This document shows, piece by piece, positions 17,005 to 26,125 of a stretch of DNA of 64,000 nucleotides. Position numbers and translations under genes: made by a program. The notes beneath the pieces were generated by a model. It had not been told where the DNA came from. It worked only from the letters and a program-made list of their open reading frames with translations, and did no database searches. The stretch comes from Pseudomonadota bacterium (GTDB lineage: Bacteria > Pseudomonadota > Alphaproteobacteria > Rhizobiales > Rhizobiaceae), in contig JAEYDD010000072.1 in NCBI GenBank assembly GCA_023404095.1, positions 1 to 64,000 on the forward strand, written 5' to 3'. The first letter of the stretch is position 1; every line of letters begins with the position of its first letter.

Positions 17005-17319
17005 ATGACCGCCATGCAAGATCGCGAAAAGGCCTTCGAAGCGAAATTCGCCAAGGACGAGGAGCTTCGCTTCAGGGCTGAGGCGCGGCGCAACAAGCTT
17101 CTGGGGCTTTGGGCCGCTCAGCTGCTCGGAAAGAGCGATGCCGACGCCTATGCGAAGGAAGTCGTGGCGGCCGATTTCGAGGAAGCTGGTCACGAGGACG
17201 TCGTGCGCAAGGTCAAGGCCGACTTCGATGCGGCCGGTGTCGCCAAGAGCGAGGACGATATCCGTCTGCAGATGGTCGAGCTTCTCGGCGTCGCCATCGA
17301 CCAGCTCCAGAAAGACTGA
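17005..17319 (+). CDS. DUF1476 protein, F1-ATPase inhibitor (zeta) family
   Basis: A 104-residue helical, highly charged protein with the opening 'MQDREKAFEAKFAKDEELRF' typical of DUF1476. The Paracoccus denitrificans member is the zeta subunit that inhibits the F1-ATPase; some other alphaproteobacterial members inhibit weakly. Role here is inferred from the family. It is transcribed divergently from purC. A GGGAG six bases upstream supports the start. TTGACA at 16937-16942 could be a -35 element, with no clear -10. Confidence 0.9.
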   Translation: MTAMQDREKAFEAKFAKDEELRFRAEARRNKLLGLWAAQLLGKSDADAYAKEVVAADFEEAGHEDVVRKVKADFDAAGVAKSEDDIRLQMVELLGVAIDQLQKD

Positions 17320-17347
17320 CGGTCGACCGCATTTCGAAACGCTAGAC

Positions 17348-17379
17348 AGAAAGGGCGCAGCCATGGCTGCGCCCTTTCT
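17348..17379. terminator. Bidirectional terminator between DUF1476 gene and purB
   Basis: A perfect 32-base palindrome (AGAAAGGGCGCAGCCA and its complement). It lies between two convergent genes and ends in CCCTTTCT on both strands, so it can stop transcription from both sides. The tight loop means the hairpin apex will be partly open. Confidence 0.75.
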
Positions 17380-17409
17380 CATGCGATGCATACAATCGGA
17401 CTTGCCGGA

Positions 17410-18717
17410 TCAGGCCTCGCCGAAGACGCGCTTGAAGATCGTATCCACATGCTTGGTGTGGTAGCCAAGGTCGAACTTTTCGCGGATCTGCTCTTCGGAG
17501 AGGGCGGCCCGCACCTCCTGATCGGCCAGCAGCTCTTCCAGGAAGTCCTTGCCTTGTTCCCACACCTTCATGGCGTTGCGCTGAACGAGGCGGTAGCTGT
17601 CTTCACGGGAAACGCCGGCCTGGGTGAGGGCGAGAAGCACGCGCTGCGAGTGAACAAGTCCGCGGAACTTGTTGAGATTCTTCTCCATATTCTCGGGATA
17701 TACCACGAGCTTCTCGATGACGCCGGCGAGCCGGTTCAAGGCGAAGTCGAGGGTGACCGTCGTGTCCGGGCCGATGGCGCGCTCGACGCTCGAATGGCTG
17801 ATGTCGCGCTCGTGCCAAAGGGCGACGTTCTCCATGGCCGGAACGACGGACATGCGAACGAGGCGGGCGAGACCTGTGAGGTTCTCGGTCAGCACGGGGT
17901 TGCGCTTGTGCGGCATGGCGGACGAGCCCTTCTGGCCGGGCGAGAAGAACTCCTCGGCTTCCAGAACCTCCGTGCGCTGCATGTGGCGGATCTCGATGGC
18001 GACGTTTTCGATCGAGGAGGCGATGACGCCGAGCGTTGCGAAGAACATCGCGTGGCGGTCGCGCGGGATGACCTGGGTGGAGACGGGCTCGGGCACGAGG
18101 CCGAGGGCGGCGCAGACATGCTCCTCGACGCGCGGGTCGATGTTGGCGAAGGTGCCGACGGCACCGGAAATCGCACCGGTTGCGATTTCAGAACGGGCTG
18201 CGACGAGGCGGGCGCGGTTGCGGTCCATCTCGGCATAGAAGCGGGCGAGCGTCAGGCCCATCGTCGTCGGTTCGGCGTGGATGCCGTGGCTGCGGCCGAT
18301 GCGAACCGTGTCCTTGTGTTCGAATGCGCGGGCCTTGAGCGCGGCGAGAACACGGTCGAGGCCTGCCAGCATGATGTCGGAGGCGCGCACGAGCTGGATG
18401 TTCAAGGTGGTGTCGAGCACGTCCGACGACGTCATGCCCTGGTGGACGAAGCGGGCGTCCGGACCGACGATCTCCGCCAAATGGGTGAGGAAGGCGATGA
18501 CATCGTGCTTGGTGACGGCCTCGATCTCGTCGATGCGGGCCACGTCGAAGACGGCCTTGCCGCCCTTGTCCCAGATCGTCTTGGCCGCTTCCTTGGGGAT
18601 GACGCCGAGTTCGGCCAGCGCATCACAGGCATGTGCCTCTATCTCGAACCAGATGCGGAACTTCGTTTCGGGCGACCAGATGGCGACCATTTCCGGACGG
18701 GAATAGCGGGGGATCAT
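17410..18717 (-). CDS. purB: Adenylosuccinate lyase
   Basis: A 435-residue fumarase/aspartase-superfamily enzyme acting twice in purine synthesis (SAICAR to AICAR and adenylosuccinate to AMP). The catalytic flexible loop carries the superfamily signature 'GSSAMPHKRNP', with the serine base; 'TSSDVLDTTLNIQL' and 'GRSHGIHAEPTT' hold the substrate-site residues. Full length. It lies apart from purC because the DUF1476 gene sits between them on the other strand. Confidence 0.97.
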   Translation of the reverse strand: MIPRYSRPEMVAIWSPETKFRIWFEIEAHACDALAELGVIPKEAAKTIWDKGGKAVFDVARIDEIEAVTKHDVIAFLTHLAEIVGPDARFVHQGMTSSDVLDTTLNIQLVRASDIMLAGLDRVLAALKARAFEHKDTVRIGRSHGIHAEPTTMGLTLARFYAEMDRNRARLVAARSEIATGAISGAVGTFANIDPRVEEHVCAALGLVPEPVSTQVIPRDRHAMFFATLGVIASSIENVAIEIRHMQRTEVLEAEEFFSPGQKGSSAMPHKRNPVLTENLTGLARLVRMSVVPAMENVALWHERDISHSSVERAIGPDTTVTLDFALNRLAGVIEKLVVYPENMEKNLNKFRGLVHSQRVLLALTQAGVSREDSYRLVQRNAMKVWEQGKDFLEELLADQEVRAALSEEQIREKFDLGYHTKHVDTIFKRVFGEA

Positions 18718-18778
18718 GGGCTTTCTGCTTTCGTTGGAAGGGGCGTTGGCGCCCCTCTACCAAGAATGGCCGAAAAGC

Positions 18779-19312
18779 TCAACGCATCGCTTTGGCCAGC
18801 CACAGGCTCGCGCCGGCAAGGATGGGCAGGCCAACCGGCAGATACAGCCGCATGCCTAGTACGGCGAACTGGTAGGAGGCGGACATGGTCGTGCCAAAGA
18901 GCTGCTTCAAGCCGATCTTCGACAGGAGCGGCTCGTGCCATTCCGCATAGAAGACGCGGTAGTCCATGGTAAAGAGCAGTGCGGTCACGCTGATCGTGCC
19001 GAGGGCCAGCAGCACGAAGCAGGCGGCAAACCTCGTTTCCACTGCCGCGTTTCTTGCGACAAGACCTGATGCGAGCACAATGAACGGCCAGGCCAGTGCT
19101 CCGCCTAGAAAGAAAAGCGTCACCAGTTCCGCCAGATGGAGCGTCTCGAAACCGTTGCGGAAGTAGAGCGAGATCGACGCCGACACTGCCATGAGGCCGC
19201 CCCATGCGAGCGCGCCCCCGACAAGGCGAGTGATACGGGAGGGGAGCGACACCGAAAGCTTGCGACCCTGGCCGGCATTCTGAAGGCGGAAATGCCGGGG
19301 CTGCGCGTCCAT
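18779..19312 (-). CDS. Hypothetical membrane protein
   Basis: A 177-residue protein with four hydrophobic segments at about residues 30-50, 62-83, 97-115 and 144-171. The first 28 residues are polar and basic, suggesting a cytoplasmic N-terminus. No recognised domain. It begins two bases after the DUF2259 gene and is the last gene of an rpe-DUF2259-membrane-protein run on the reverse strand. Confidence 0.7.
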   Translation of the reverse strand: MDAQPRHFRLQNAGQGRKLSVSLPSRITRLVGGALAWGGLMAVSASISLYFRNGFETLHLAELVTLFFLGGALAWPFIVLASGLVARNAAVETRFAACFVLLALGTISVTALLFTMDYRVFYAEWHEPLLSKIGLKQLFGTTMSASYQFAVLGMRLYLPVGLPILAGASLWLAKAMR

Positions 19313-19314
19313 GG

Positions 19315-20043
19315 TCAGGGCTTCAGGGGCACGGCGAGCCAGCGGCCGTCCAGCCCCTCGAAACCTAACCGCAGCACCATCACGAGCGCCATGTGGATCG
19401 TCCGCGGCGCGCCGTCATAGGTGACCACGCCGGCAATGCGGTAGCCGGTCGGGCAGCCGCGGCTCTGCGGCGTCCGGTCCTCCGAATAGACGGGCTGATT
19501 GGCAGGCTTTCCGGATTTCTCGGTGAACTCGAGCCGGAAACCGGCGCCTTTCTCGATCAGGCCGTGGCAGATTTCCGGAACCGGCGCGGGCGTTTCGGTG
19601 AGCTTCAGCGTGTAGGGCTCGCCGACGCGGGGCTCTGCGGGAAAGGCGTAGTATCGAAGCGTGTCGCCCACGGGGCCGACTTCGCTGTAGGGATTGAGGG
19701 CCACAAGCTGGCCGGGATTTTCGTTGAGGCTGTAATGCGCAACCGCGGGACTGGCCTTTGCCGCGGCCTCGGCGCGGACCCGGCGGAGGCTGGAGTCGTT
19801 TTCGGGCGCCTGAACGCGGATCGGAGAACCCGGCAGGTACTCGTCCTTCGCGGTGTCGATGAAGTATATATTGGAGTAGGCGGAGCCGGAACCATCCTGG
19901 ATCCCGAACTCCTCATAGGCGAAAATCCCGCCATCCGCGGAAAAACCGATCGGCCGAACCTGCGCGAAATCGCCTGCCACGGCGGCCGCGGGCGCGAGCA
20001 TCATGCAGGCGGCAAAGGCGGCAAATACTCCGGTCTTCCTCAA
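19315..20043 (-). CDS. DUF2259 family exported protein
   Basis: A 242-residue protein with a signal peptide (MRKTGVFAAFAACMMLAPAA, cleavage near AVAGD) followed by 'GFSADGGIFAYEEFGIQDGSG', the opening of DUF2259 proteins. Two cysteines in 'PEICHGL' and 'RGCPTGY' may pair. These are predicted periplasmic proteins of unknown function. The ATG overlaps the rpe stop by four bases (ATGA), so it is translated with rpe. Confidence 0.82.
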   Translation of the reverse strand: MRKTGVFAAFAACMMLAPAAAVAGDFAQVRPIGFSADGGIFAYEEFGIQDGSGSAYSNIYFIDTAKDEYLPGSPIRVQAPENDSSLRRVRAEAAAKASPAVAHYSLNENPGQLVALNPYSEVGPVGDTLRYYAFPAEPRVGEPYTLKLTETPAPVPEICHGLIEKGAGFRLEFTEKSGKPANQPVYSEDRTPQSRGCPTGYRIAGVVTYDGAPRTIHMALVMVLRLGFEGLDGRWLAVPLKP

Positions 20044-20717
20044 TCGCGAGCCCTTTCGGCATTTGCGCGCAGAGTGTCGATTGTTTTTCGGTAAGCGTCA
20101 ACATGGCCGCCACCGAAGATGGCCGAGCCTGCGACGAAGACGTTGGCGCCGGCGGCGGCAGGACGTGCGATGGTGTCTACGGCAATGCCGCCGTCCACCT
20201 GAAGCTCGATCGGACGGTCGCCGATCATCTTGCGCACCCGGGCGATCTTCTCTTCCATCGCCGGGATGAACTTCTGCCCCCCGAAACCCGGGTTGACGGT
20301 CATGATCAGGACGAGGTCGAGCTTGTCCAGAAGGTAGTCCAACACCGCCTCGGGCGTGGCGGGATTGAGCGAGACACCCGCCTTCTTGCCGAGGGCCTTG
20401 ATCGCCTGAATGGACCGGTCCAGGTGGGGGCCGGCTTCGGCATGGACGGTGATGCTGTCGCAGCCCGCCTTGGCGAAGGCTTCGAGATAGGGATCAGCAG
20501 GCGCTATCATCAGGTGGCAGTCGAAGAGGGCGTCCGTATGCGGCCGCAGCGCCTTGATGACATCGGGCCCGAAGGAGATGTTCGGAACGAAATGTCCGTC
20601 CATGATGTCGAGGTGGATCCAGTCGGCGCCGGCAGCGACGACGTCGCGCACTTCCTGGCCCAGCTTGGCATAGTCGGCGGCGAGGATGGAGGGGGCGATC
20701 CGGATGGGCGGCGTCAT
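20040..20717 (-). CDS. rpe: Ribulose-phosphate 3-epimerase
   Basis: A 225-residue TIM-barrel metalloenzyme interconverting ribulose-5-phosphate and xylulose-5-phosphate in the pentose phosphate pathway. Visible blocks are 'APSILAADYAKLG', 'WIHLDIMDGHFVPNISFG' (metal-binding His and Asp), 'TVNPGFGGQKFIP' and 'ELQVDGGI'. Length is normal. It heads a three-gene reverse-strand run with the DUF2259 protein and a membrane protein. Confidence 0.96.
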   Translation of the reverse strand: MTPPIRIAPSILAADYAKLGQEVRDVVAAGADWIHLDIMDGHFVPNISFGPDVIKALRPHTDALFDCHLMIAPADPYLEAFAKAGCDSITVHAEAGPHLDRSIQAIKALGKKAGVSLNPATPEAVLDYLLDKLDLVLIMTVNPGFGGQKFIPAMEEKIARVRKMIGDRPIELQVDGGIAVDTIARPAAAGANVFVAGSAIFGGGHVDAYRKTIDTLRANAERARD

Positions 20718-20811
20718 GTTCTGCTCCAGGCGTCAGGGCGTGATTGGTCAGGCCTGCCCATAGCACCGGCGGCAGCGGCGGACAACGCCGGATCGCCGCT
20801 CGCATCAACGT

Positions 20812-21819
20812 TCAGCGTATCGCTTCCTGCCATGGTGGCACCAGATCGCCCGCGGACGGCGTTGCCGCATGGACACCGCGGGCGATGGCGCGCGCCATCG
20901 TCGAGGCCGCCGCGGCGCACAATGGCACGAAATCTTCCAGCGTCATGGCCTTGCCGCTACGGCCCGTGGCGATCGCGAAGACGAGGTCGCCGTCGAGCGG
21001 CGTGTGTGCCGGCCACAGGGCGCGCGCAAAGCCATCATGGGCGGAGACGGCCAGCCGCTTCGCCTCGGCCTTGGTGAGGACGGCGTCGGTGGCGATCACG
21101 GCGATCGTCGTGTTCTGCAGCCCGGATGCGGGGGCGTTCAGCTTCGTCCGGAACTGCCGGGCATCGTCCGAAAGTGCTGCCGGGAGGCCGAGGCCCCCGA
21201 ATTCACCGTTCTCTTCGAGCGGCGCGGCCCAGAAGTGCCGCCCGGTGCCGACCGTTGCCGAGCCGAGCGCGTTGACGGCGACCAGGGCGCCGACGGTGAT
21301 ACCGTTTTCCATCACGGTCGAGGCCGAACCGAGGCCGCCTTTGAAGGTGGCGGTCGTGGCGCCTGCGCCAGCCCCCGCCGTTCCGATCGAAAAATCTTCC
21401 GCAGCAGCCAGCGTTGCGGCGTGACCGAGTTCCCGATAGGGCGGATAGCGTCCCCAGTCCTTGTCGCCGCCGTTCGTCAGGTCGAAGAGGATGGCTGCGG
21501 GGACGATCGGGATGCGGAACGCGCCGACTTCGAAGCCGCGCCCCTGTTCACGCAGGGCCGCCTGAACGCCGGAGGCGGCATCGAGCCCGAAGGCGGAGCC
21601 GCCGGACAGGCAGATGGCATCGATCGTCTGCACGGTGTTGTGGACGTCGAGCAGATCCGTCTCGCGCGTTCCTGGCGCTCCACCCAGCACCTGCACCGCG
21701 GCGACGGAAGGCTGCTCGCAGACGATCACCGTGACGCCGGATTTCAATTTCTCGTCCGAAGCGTTGCCGACGGTGAGGCCCCGCACGTCGGTGATCAGGT
21801 TGCGCGGACCGGGTCGCAT
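20812..21819 (-). CDS. P1 family peptidase (DmpA/L-aminopeptidase-D-esterase type)
   Basis: A 335-residue Ntn-type peptidase. N-terminal 'NLITDVRGLTVGNA' and 'CLSGGSAFGLDAASGV' are characteristic. These proteins self-cleave before a Ser or Thr nucleophile; here the likely site is N236/T237 in 'GLQNTTIAVIATDA'. Members release N-terminal D- or beta-amino acids; the substrate is not readable. It ends the small run with the binding-protein gene, whose stop is one base from this start, so they form an operon. Confidence 0.88.
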   Translation of the reverse strand: MRPGPRNLITDVRGLTVGNASDEKLKSGVTVIVCEQPSVAAVQVLGGAPGTRETDLLDVHNTVQTIDAICLSGGSAFGLDAASGVQAALREQGRGFEVGAFRIPIVPAAILFDLTNGGDKDWGRYPPYRELGHAATLAAAEDFSIGTAGAGAGATTATFKGGLGSASTVMENGITVGALVAVNALGSATVGTGRHFWAAPLEENGEFGGLGLPAALSDDARQFRTKLNAPASGLQNTTIAVIATDAVLTKAEAKRLAVSAHDGFARALWPAHTPLDGDLVFAIATGRSGKAMTLEDFVPLCAAAASTMARAIARGVHAATPSAGDLVPPWQEAIR

Positions 21820-21820
21820 G

Positions 21821-22897
21821 TCAATTGCTCTCCATGACCGGCACGAAATGGCTGCCCTTCCATTCCATCAGAAGATAGGGGTTCGTCCGCAGCTCATGGT
21901 CGGCGCCGAAACCGATGGTGCCCAGCACTGTGGGGAAGGTCTCGCTGGAAAGCGTCTCCATCAGCGGCACACCCGATCTTTCGGACGCTGTTGTGGCTTC
22001 CATGAGCAGCGTGACGGCCGCATGCGCAGGCAGGACGTAGCCTTCCGCGGCGATGTCGTCCGCCTTCATCTCGTCTGCAAGGGCTGCGGCTGCCTGCGTG
22101 GCGCCGTCGAGCGGCAGGACAATGGCCTGCGCACCCTCCGGCAAGGGCACCGGTCCCTCAGCCGCCATCATCGCTTCGCCGCCTAGGAAGGTGAGGGGCA
22201 GCTTCTCGGCGCGCGAATCGCGCTGGATGATCGCCATGTCCCCCCGGTCGCCACCGACGAATATCCGGGTGGCGCCGGCCTTGGCCAGTCGGCGCACGAG
22301 GCCTATCTGCTGCTCCTGGGCGGGACGATACGTATCGACGAAGACCGGCTTCATGCCGTTCTCCTCAAGCTTGATGCGGACCGCCTCGACCAGTTCGCGG
22401 GCGTGGATCGTACCATCGTCAATCAGGGCGAAGGGTTCGGCGGCCCAATGCGCAACGATGATGTCGGTTGTCGCTTCGGCCTCCATGCCGGGCGCGGGAG
22501 CCAGGCGGAACAGCGGCCAGCCGTTTTTCAGTGCGTCCTCCATCAGAACGCCCGAGCGCGCGGACAGCGTGAGCGCTGCGACGCCACCGTCCGCCAGCGC
22601 GGGCAGGGCGGCCTGCAGGTCTTCGGTGCATAGGAAGCCGATCGCCGCCGTCGCCCCGGAGGCGCGAATGCTTGCCGCGATGTTCTCGTCGCCGTCCTCG
22701 GTGCATGCTTCGCCGATCTCCACCAGTTCGGCGCCGCCTGCCCGAGCCGCGAAGCGCGCACCGGCGCGCACCTGGTCGCCGAGGATTGCGAGCGGTCCCT
22801 GGTCGGGTGCCACGACGGCAATCTTCGGCGCCGCGGCGGCGGCCTCGCCGGCGAACAGAGCGACTGCGGTAGCGAGGGCTAGGAGGGGGCGTGGCAT
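21821..22897 (-). CDS. Periplasmic binding protein, Leu/Ile/Val-type (ABC transporter or sensor)
   Basis: A 358-residue protein with a signal peptide (MPRPLLALATAVALFAGEAA) and a type-I periplasmic binding fold: 'PKIAVVAPDQGPLAILGDQVRAGARFA' matches the family N-terminus. Two cysteines ('GEACTEDGDEN' and 'GFLCTEDL') probably pair. No permease or ATPase gene is adjacent, so it may serve a distant transporter. It is immediately upstream of the P1 peptidase gene, so a link to peptide or amino acid uptake is possible but inferred. The ATG at 22897 begins a proper signal peptide; a longer frame does not. Confidence 0.8.
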   Translation of the reverse strand: MPRPLLALATAVALFAGEAAAAAPKIAVVAPDQGPLAILGDQVRAGARFAARAGGAELVEIGEACTEDGDENIAASIRASGATAAIGFLCTEDLQAALPALADGGVAALTLSARSGVLMEDALKNGWPLFRLAPAPGMEAEATTDIIVAHWAAEPFALIDDGTIHARELVEAVRIKLEENGMKPVFVDTYRPAQEQQIGLVRRLAKAGATRIFVGGDRGDMAIIQRDSRAEKLPLTFLGGEAMMAAEGPVPLPEGAQAIVLPLDGATQAAAALADEMKADDIAAEGYVLPAHAAVTLLMEATTASERSGVPLMETLSSETFPTVLGTIGFGADHELRTNPYLLMEWKGSHFVPVMESN

Positions 22898-23082
22898 GTA
22901 CGGGTCCGGGCGATCTGGCTGCAACTTCTGAAGAAATGACACGCCCCGGGCCGCAAGGGCGCGCGAGGGCCATGACGCAATCCGATGCCGTGCAGGCAAA
23001 AGGCATTGGAAAACGCCGGCTTCGGGCTTACATATTTTTTTATTCTTTCCATGTATCCCCTTTTACAACAAGGGAGTTTGTT

Positions 23083-23577
23083 GTGTTGGACCGACTGATG
23101 CTGGATCCGCCGCTCTACCGCGACGCCATGAGCCGCTATGCGGGGCACGTCCAGATCGTCACCACTGCGTTCGAGGGCGAAAGGCGTGGTGTGACGATTA
23201 CCGCCGCCTGTTCGGTATCCGACAATCCGGCAATGGTGCTTGCCTGCCTGAACGTTTCCAATCCGCGCAATGAGATCTTCCGGCGCAGCGGCCATTTCGC
23301 GCTCAACGCGCTTGCCGCCGACCAGGTGGCGCTTGCCAACATCTTTTCCGGTCGCGATCCCACCATTCCCGGCGACCGGTTCACCGAAGGGCAGTGGGGC
23401 GAACTTGTCACGGGTTCGCCAATCCTCAAGGATGCGCTGGCGTCGTTCGACTGCCGCCTGACCGAGGTGAAGGTCATGGCGACCCACATGATCCTGTTCG
23501 GCGAGGTTCTCGGCATCACCTACGGGCCGCAAAAACCGGCCCTGATCTATATGGACCGCGACTACCGCACGCTGTAA
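23083..23577 (+). CDS. Flavin reductase family protein (HpaC/RutF-like)
   Basis: A 164-residue split-barrel FMN-binding protein. 'YAGHVQIVTTAFEGERRGVTITAACSVSDNPAMV' is the flavin-reductase fold signature, and 'GEVLGI' near the end is usual. Such proteins supply reduced flavin to a monooxygenase; no such partner is in the window. The start is GTG at 23083, with AAGGGAG seven bases upstream; an ATG at 23098 is possible. The 60 bases upstream are unusually AT-rich (run of T and A), a likely promoter. It leads into the cox-type cluster after 24 bases. Confidence 0.85.
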   Translation: MLDRLMLDPPLYRDAMSRYAGHVQIVTTAFEGERRGVTITAACSVSDNPAMVLACLNVSNPRNEIFRRSGHFALNALAADQVALANIFSGRDPTIPGDRFTEGQWGELVTGSPILKDALASFDCRLTEVKVMATHMILFGEVLGITYGPQKPALIYMDRDYRTL

Positions 23578-23601
23578 CTTTGCCTCCAAAGTGGAGGAAG
23601 C

Positions 23602-24531
23602 ATGGCAGCCCGTCAGAAGGGGAGCATTCCCCGATCAATCGAAGAGACACAGGAAATGCTGGCCGCCGGCAACTATCTGGCCGGGAGGGCGCTTTCGACC
23701 GTTCTGTTCCTGTCGCTGAAGATGCAGCGACCGCTGTTCCTCGAAGGAGAGGCCGGCGTCGGCAAAACGGAGATCGCCAAGGTTCTCGCCAAGGCGCTGG
23801 ACCGGCGCCTGATCCGACTGCAGTGCTATGAGGGACTGGACATCGCTTCGGCGGTCTACGAGTGGAACTATCCCGCACAGATGCTGGAAATCCGGCTTGC
23901 CGAGGCTGCGGGCACCACCGACCGCGAGCGCATCGAGGCCGACATCTTCTCCGACCGCTACCTCATCCGCCGTCCTGTCCTGCAGGCGCTTTCGTCGCCG
24001 GACGGGCGGGCGCCTGTGTTCCTGATCGACGAACTCGACCGGACCGACGAGGCGTTCGAGGCGTTTTTGCTGGAAGTGCTTTCCGATTTCCAGGTAACGG
24101 TGCCGGAGTTGGGAACGATCCGGGCGGCGGAGCCGCCGATCGTCATCATCACAACCAACCGCACGCGCGAGGTTCACGACGCGCTGAAGCGGCGCTGCCT
24201 CTATCATTGGGTCGACTATCCGAAGGCGGAGCAGGAGCTGGAAATCATCCGCCGCAAGGTGCCGGGCTGCAACGAGGCCCTGTCGCGCCAGATCGTCGCC
24301 TATGTCCAGAGGCTGCGCACGTTCGACCTGTTCAAGAATCCCGGTGTGGCGGAAACCATCGACTGGGCGAGCGCGCTGACGGAACTGGATCGCTCCGCAC
24401 TCGACCCGGAGACGATTTCCGACACGCTTGGCACCCTTCTGAAGTATCAGGACGACATAGCCCGGATCGAGGGCGGCGAAGGGCGCAAGCTCTTGGACGA
24501 GGTCAGGTCCGAACTTCGCGCGGCGGGCTGA
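23602..24531 (+). CDS. coxD: MoxR family AAA+ ATPase, CoxD-like
   Basis: A 309-residue AAA+ ATPase with Walker A 'GEAGVGKTE' (residues 49-57), Walker B 'VFLIDELDRTDEAFEAF', sensor 1 'IVIITTNRTRE' and arginine-finger 'DALKRRCLYHW'. MoxR proteins work with VWA-domain partners; CoxD and CoxE help insert copper and sulfur into the molybdenum-copper site of CO dehydrogenase. Here a VWA gene follows immediately. Assignment to the CoxD branch rests on the neighbours as well as sequence. Confidence 0.85.
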   Translation: MAARQKGSIPRSIEETQEMLAAGNYLAGRALSTVLFLSLKMQRPLFLEGEAGVGKTEIAKVLAKALDRRLIRLQCYEGLDIASAVYEWNYPAQMLEIRLAEAAGTTDRERIEADIFSDRYLIRRPVLQALSSPDGRAPVFLIDELDRTDEAFEAFLLEVLSDFQVTVPELGTIRAAEPPIVIITTNRTREVHDALKRRCLYHWVDYPKAEQELEIIRRKVPGCNEALSRQIVAYVQRLRTFDLFKNPGVAETIDWASALTELDRSALDPETISDTLGTLLKYQDDIARIEGGEGRKLLDEVRSELRAAG

Positions 24532-24533
24532 CC

Positions 24534-25784
24534 ATGGACGCAGGCGCCGCAGACGGGCTGGTCGTTCCGCCCATGGCGCCGGGCGACGGCAGGCTGGCCG
24601 ACAACATCGTCCATTTCGCCCGCGCTTTGCGCAAGGCCGGACTGCGCATCGGCCCGGCGGCGGTCGCCGACGCCATCGCCGCAGTCCAGGCGATCGGCAT
24701 CGGCGATCGCGACGCGTTCTATACCGCGCTTCACTGCACGCTGGTCACGCGGCACGAAGACCAGGCGATCTTCGACGAAGCGTTCCGGCTGTTCTGGCGA
24801 TCGCGCGACCTGGTGCAGAAGATGATCGCGATGATGTCTCCGGCCGTGCGCCGCGACGCTGAGACGGAAAAGAAGAAGGCGGGGGCCTCGCGTGTCGCCG
24901 ACGCTTTGCTCGCCGGCCAGCGCGAGAGGGAGCGGCCGCGCGACGAGCCCGATGTTGAGATCGATGCCCGCTTTACCGCATCCGGCAGCGAGCTTCTGCG
25001 CAAGACGGATTTCGCCCAGATGACGGCGGCGGAACTGCGCGAAGCCAAGCGTGCGATTGCAAATCTCAGCCTGCCGCTGGATGAGGTGCGCACGCGTCGT
25101 TACCGCCCGAGCACGGGGCGTGCCATGGTCGATCCCCGCGCGACGATGCGACGGGCGATGCGCACCGGCGGAACATTGATCCTGCCGCGCTACCGGGAAC
25201 CGAAGCTGGTGCATCCGCCGCTGGTCGTGCTCGCTGATATTTCAGGCTCCATGAGCCAGTACACGCGCATCTTCCTGCACTTTTTGCATGCGATTGCCGA
25301 AAGGCGGCGGCGCGTGCATGCCTTTCTCTTCGGCACCCGCCTGACCAACGTTTCCCGGCAGATGCGCAGCCGCGATCCCGACGAGGCGGTCGAGGACTGC
25401 ACGCGCGCGGTCGAAGACTGGTCGGGGGGAACGCGGATCGGTGAGACGCTGAGGGATTTCAACCGGTTGTGGTCGCGCCGCGTGCTGGGACAGGGGGCGA
25501 TCGTGCTTCTCATCACCGACGGTCTGGAACGCGAGGGGATAGAGACGCTGGAGGCGGAGATCGACAGGCTGCACCGCTCCTGCCGGCGGTTGATCTGGCT
25601 CAACCCGCTGCTGCGCTTCGAGGGCTTCGAGGCGCGGGCGCGCGGCGTGCGCGCCATGCTGCCGCATGTTGACGAACTGCGGGCGGTACACAATCTTGAA
25701 TCCATGGCAGAGCTGGTGGCAGCCTTGTCCGGTGATGGCGGCGTGAACGCCGATCCGCGCCGCTATCTTGCCGCGATGGGATGA
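24534..25784 (+). CDS. coxE: VWA domain protein, CoxE-like
   Basis: A 416-residue cytoplasmic protein. The C-terminal half is a von Willebrand A domain with MIDAS motif DISGS at residues 235-239 and 'LLITDGLEREG' further on. The N-terminal part has 'RRYRPSTGRAMVDPRATMRRAMRTGG', typical of CoxE. It is the partner of the MoxR ATPase directly upstream (2 bases apart) and acts in maturing molybdenum hydroxylases of the CO-dehydrogenase family. The stop overlaps the next start (ATGA). Confidence 0.86.
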   Translation: MDAGAADGLVVPPMAPGDGRLADNIVHFARALRKAGLRIGPAAVADAIAAVQAIGIGDRDAFYTALHCTLVTRHEDQAIFDEAFRLFWRSRDLVQKMIAMMSPAVRRDAETEKKKAGASRVADALLAGQRERERPRDEPDVEIDARFTASGSELLRKTDFAQMTAAELREAKRAIANLSLPLDEVRTRRYRPSTGRAMVDPRATMRRAMRTGGTLILPRYREPKLVHPPLVVLADISGSMSQYTRIFLHFLHAIAERRRRVHAFLFGTRLTNVSRQMRSRDPDEAVEDCTRAVEDWSGGTRIGETLRDFNRLWSRRVLGQGAIVLLITDGLEREGIETLEAEIDRLHRSCRRLIWLNPLLRFEGFEARARGVRAMLPHVDELRAVHNLESMAELVAALSGDGGVNADPRRYLAAMG

Positions 25785-26125
25785 CGGAGTTCGCAATGGG
25801 CGACGGGATCGAAACGCTTGATCCGCTGATGGTGGCGGAGAGATGGATGGACGAGGGGCGAAACGTCGCGATCGCGACCGTGATGGAAACCTGGGGCTCT
25901 GCCCCGCGCCCGACCGGCAGCCATCTGGTGATCGACAGCGAGGGCAACTTCCACGGTTCGGTGTCGGGAGGCTGCGTCGAAGGCGCGGTCATAACCGAGG
26001 CGCTCGACGCGATCGTCAGTGGCGAGCCAAAGATGCTGGAATTCGGTGTTGCCGACGAGACGGCGTGGCGGGTCGGCCTTTCCTGCGGCGGGCGCATCCG
26101 CGTCTATGTGGAGCGGCTCGGCTGA
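25781..26125 (+). CDS. XdhC/CoxI family protein, N-terminal domain only
   Basis: A 114-residue protein equal to the first domain of XdhC/CoxI, with 'ATVMETWGSAPRPTGSHLVI' and 'GSVSGGCVEGAVI', which hold the conserved Cys thought to bind the molybdenum cofactor. XdhC binds Moco, promotes its sulfuration and delivers it to xanthine dehydrogenase-type enzymes. In many bacteria both domains are one protein; here they are separate. It overlaps coxE by 4 bases and the next gene by 1 base (TGATG). Confidence 0.86.
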   Translation: MTEFAMGDGIETLDPLMVAERWMDEGRNVAIATVMETWGSAPRPTGSHLVIDSEGNFHGSVSGGCVEGAVITEALDAIVSGEPKMLEFGVADETAWRVGLSCGGRIRVYVERLG

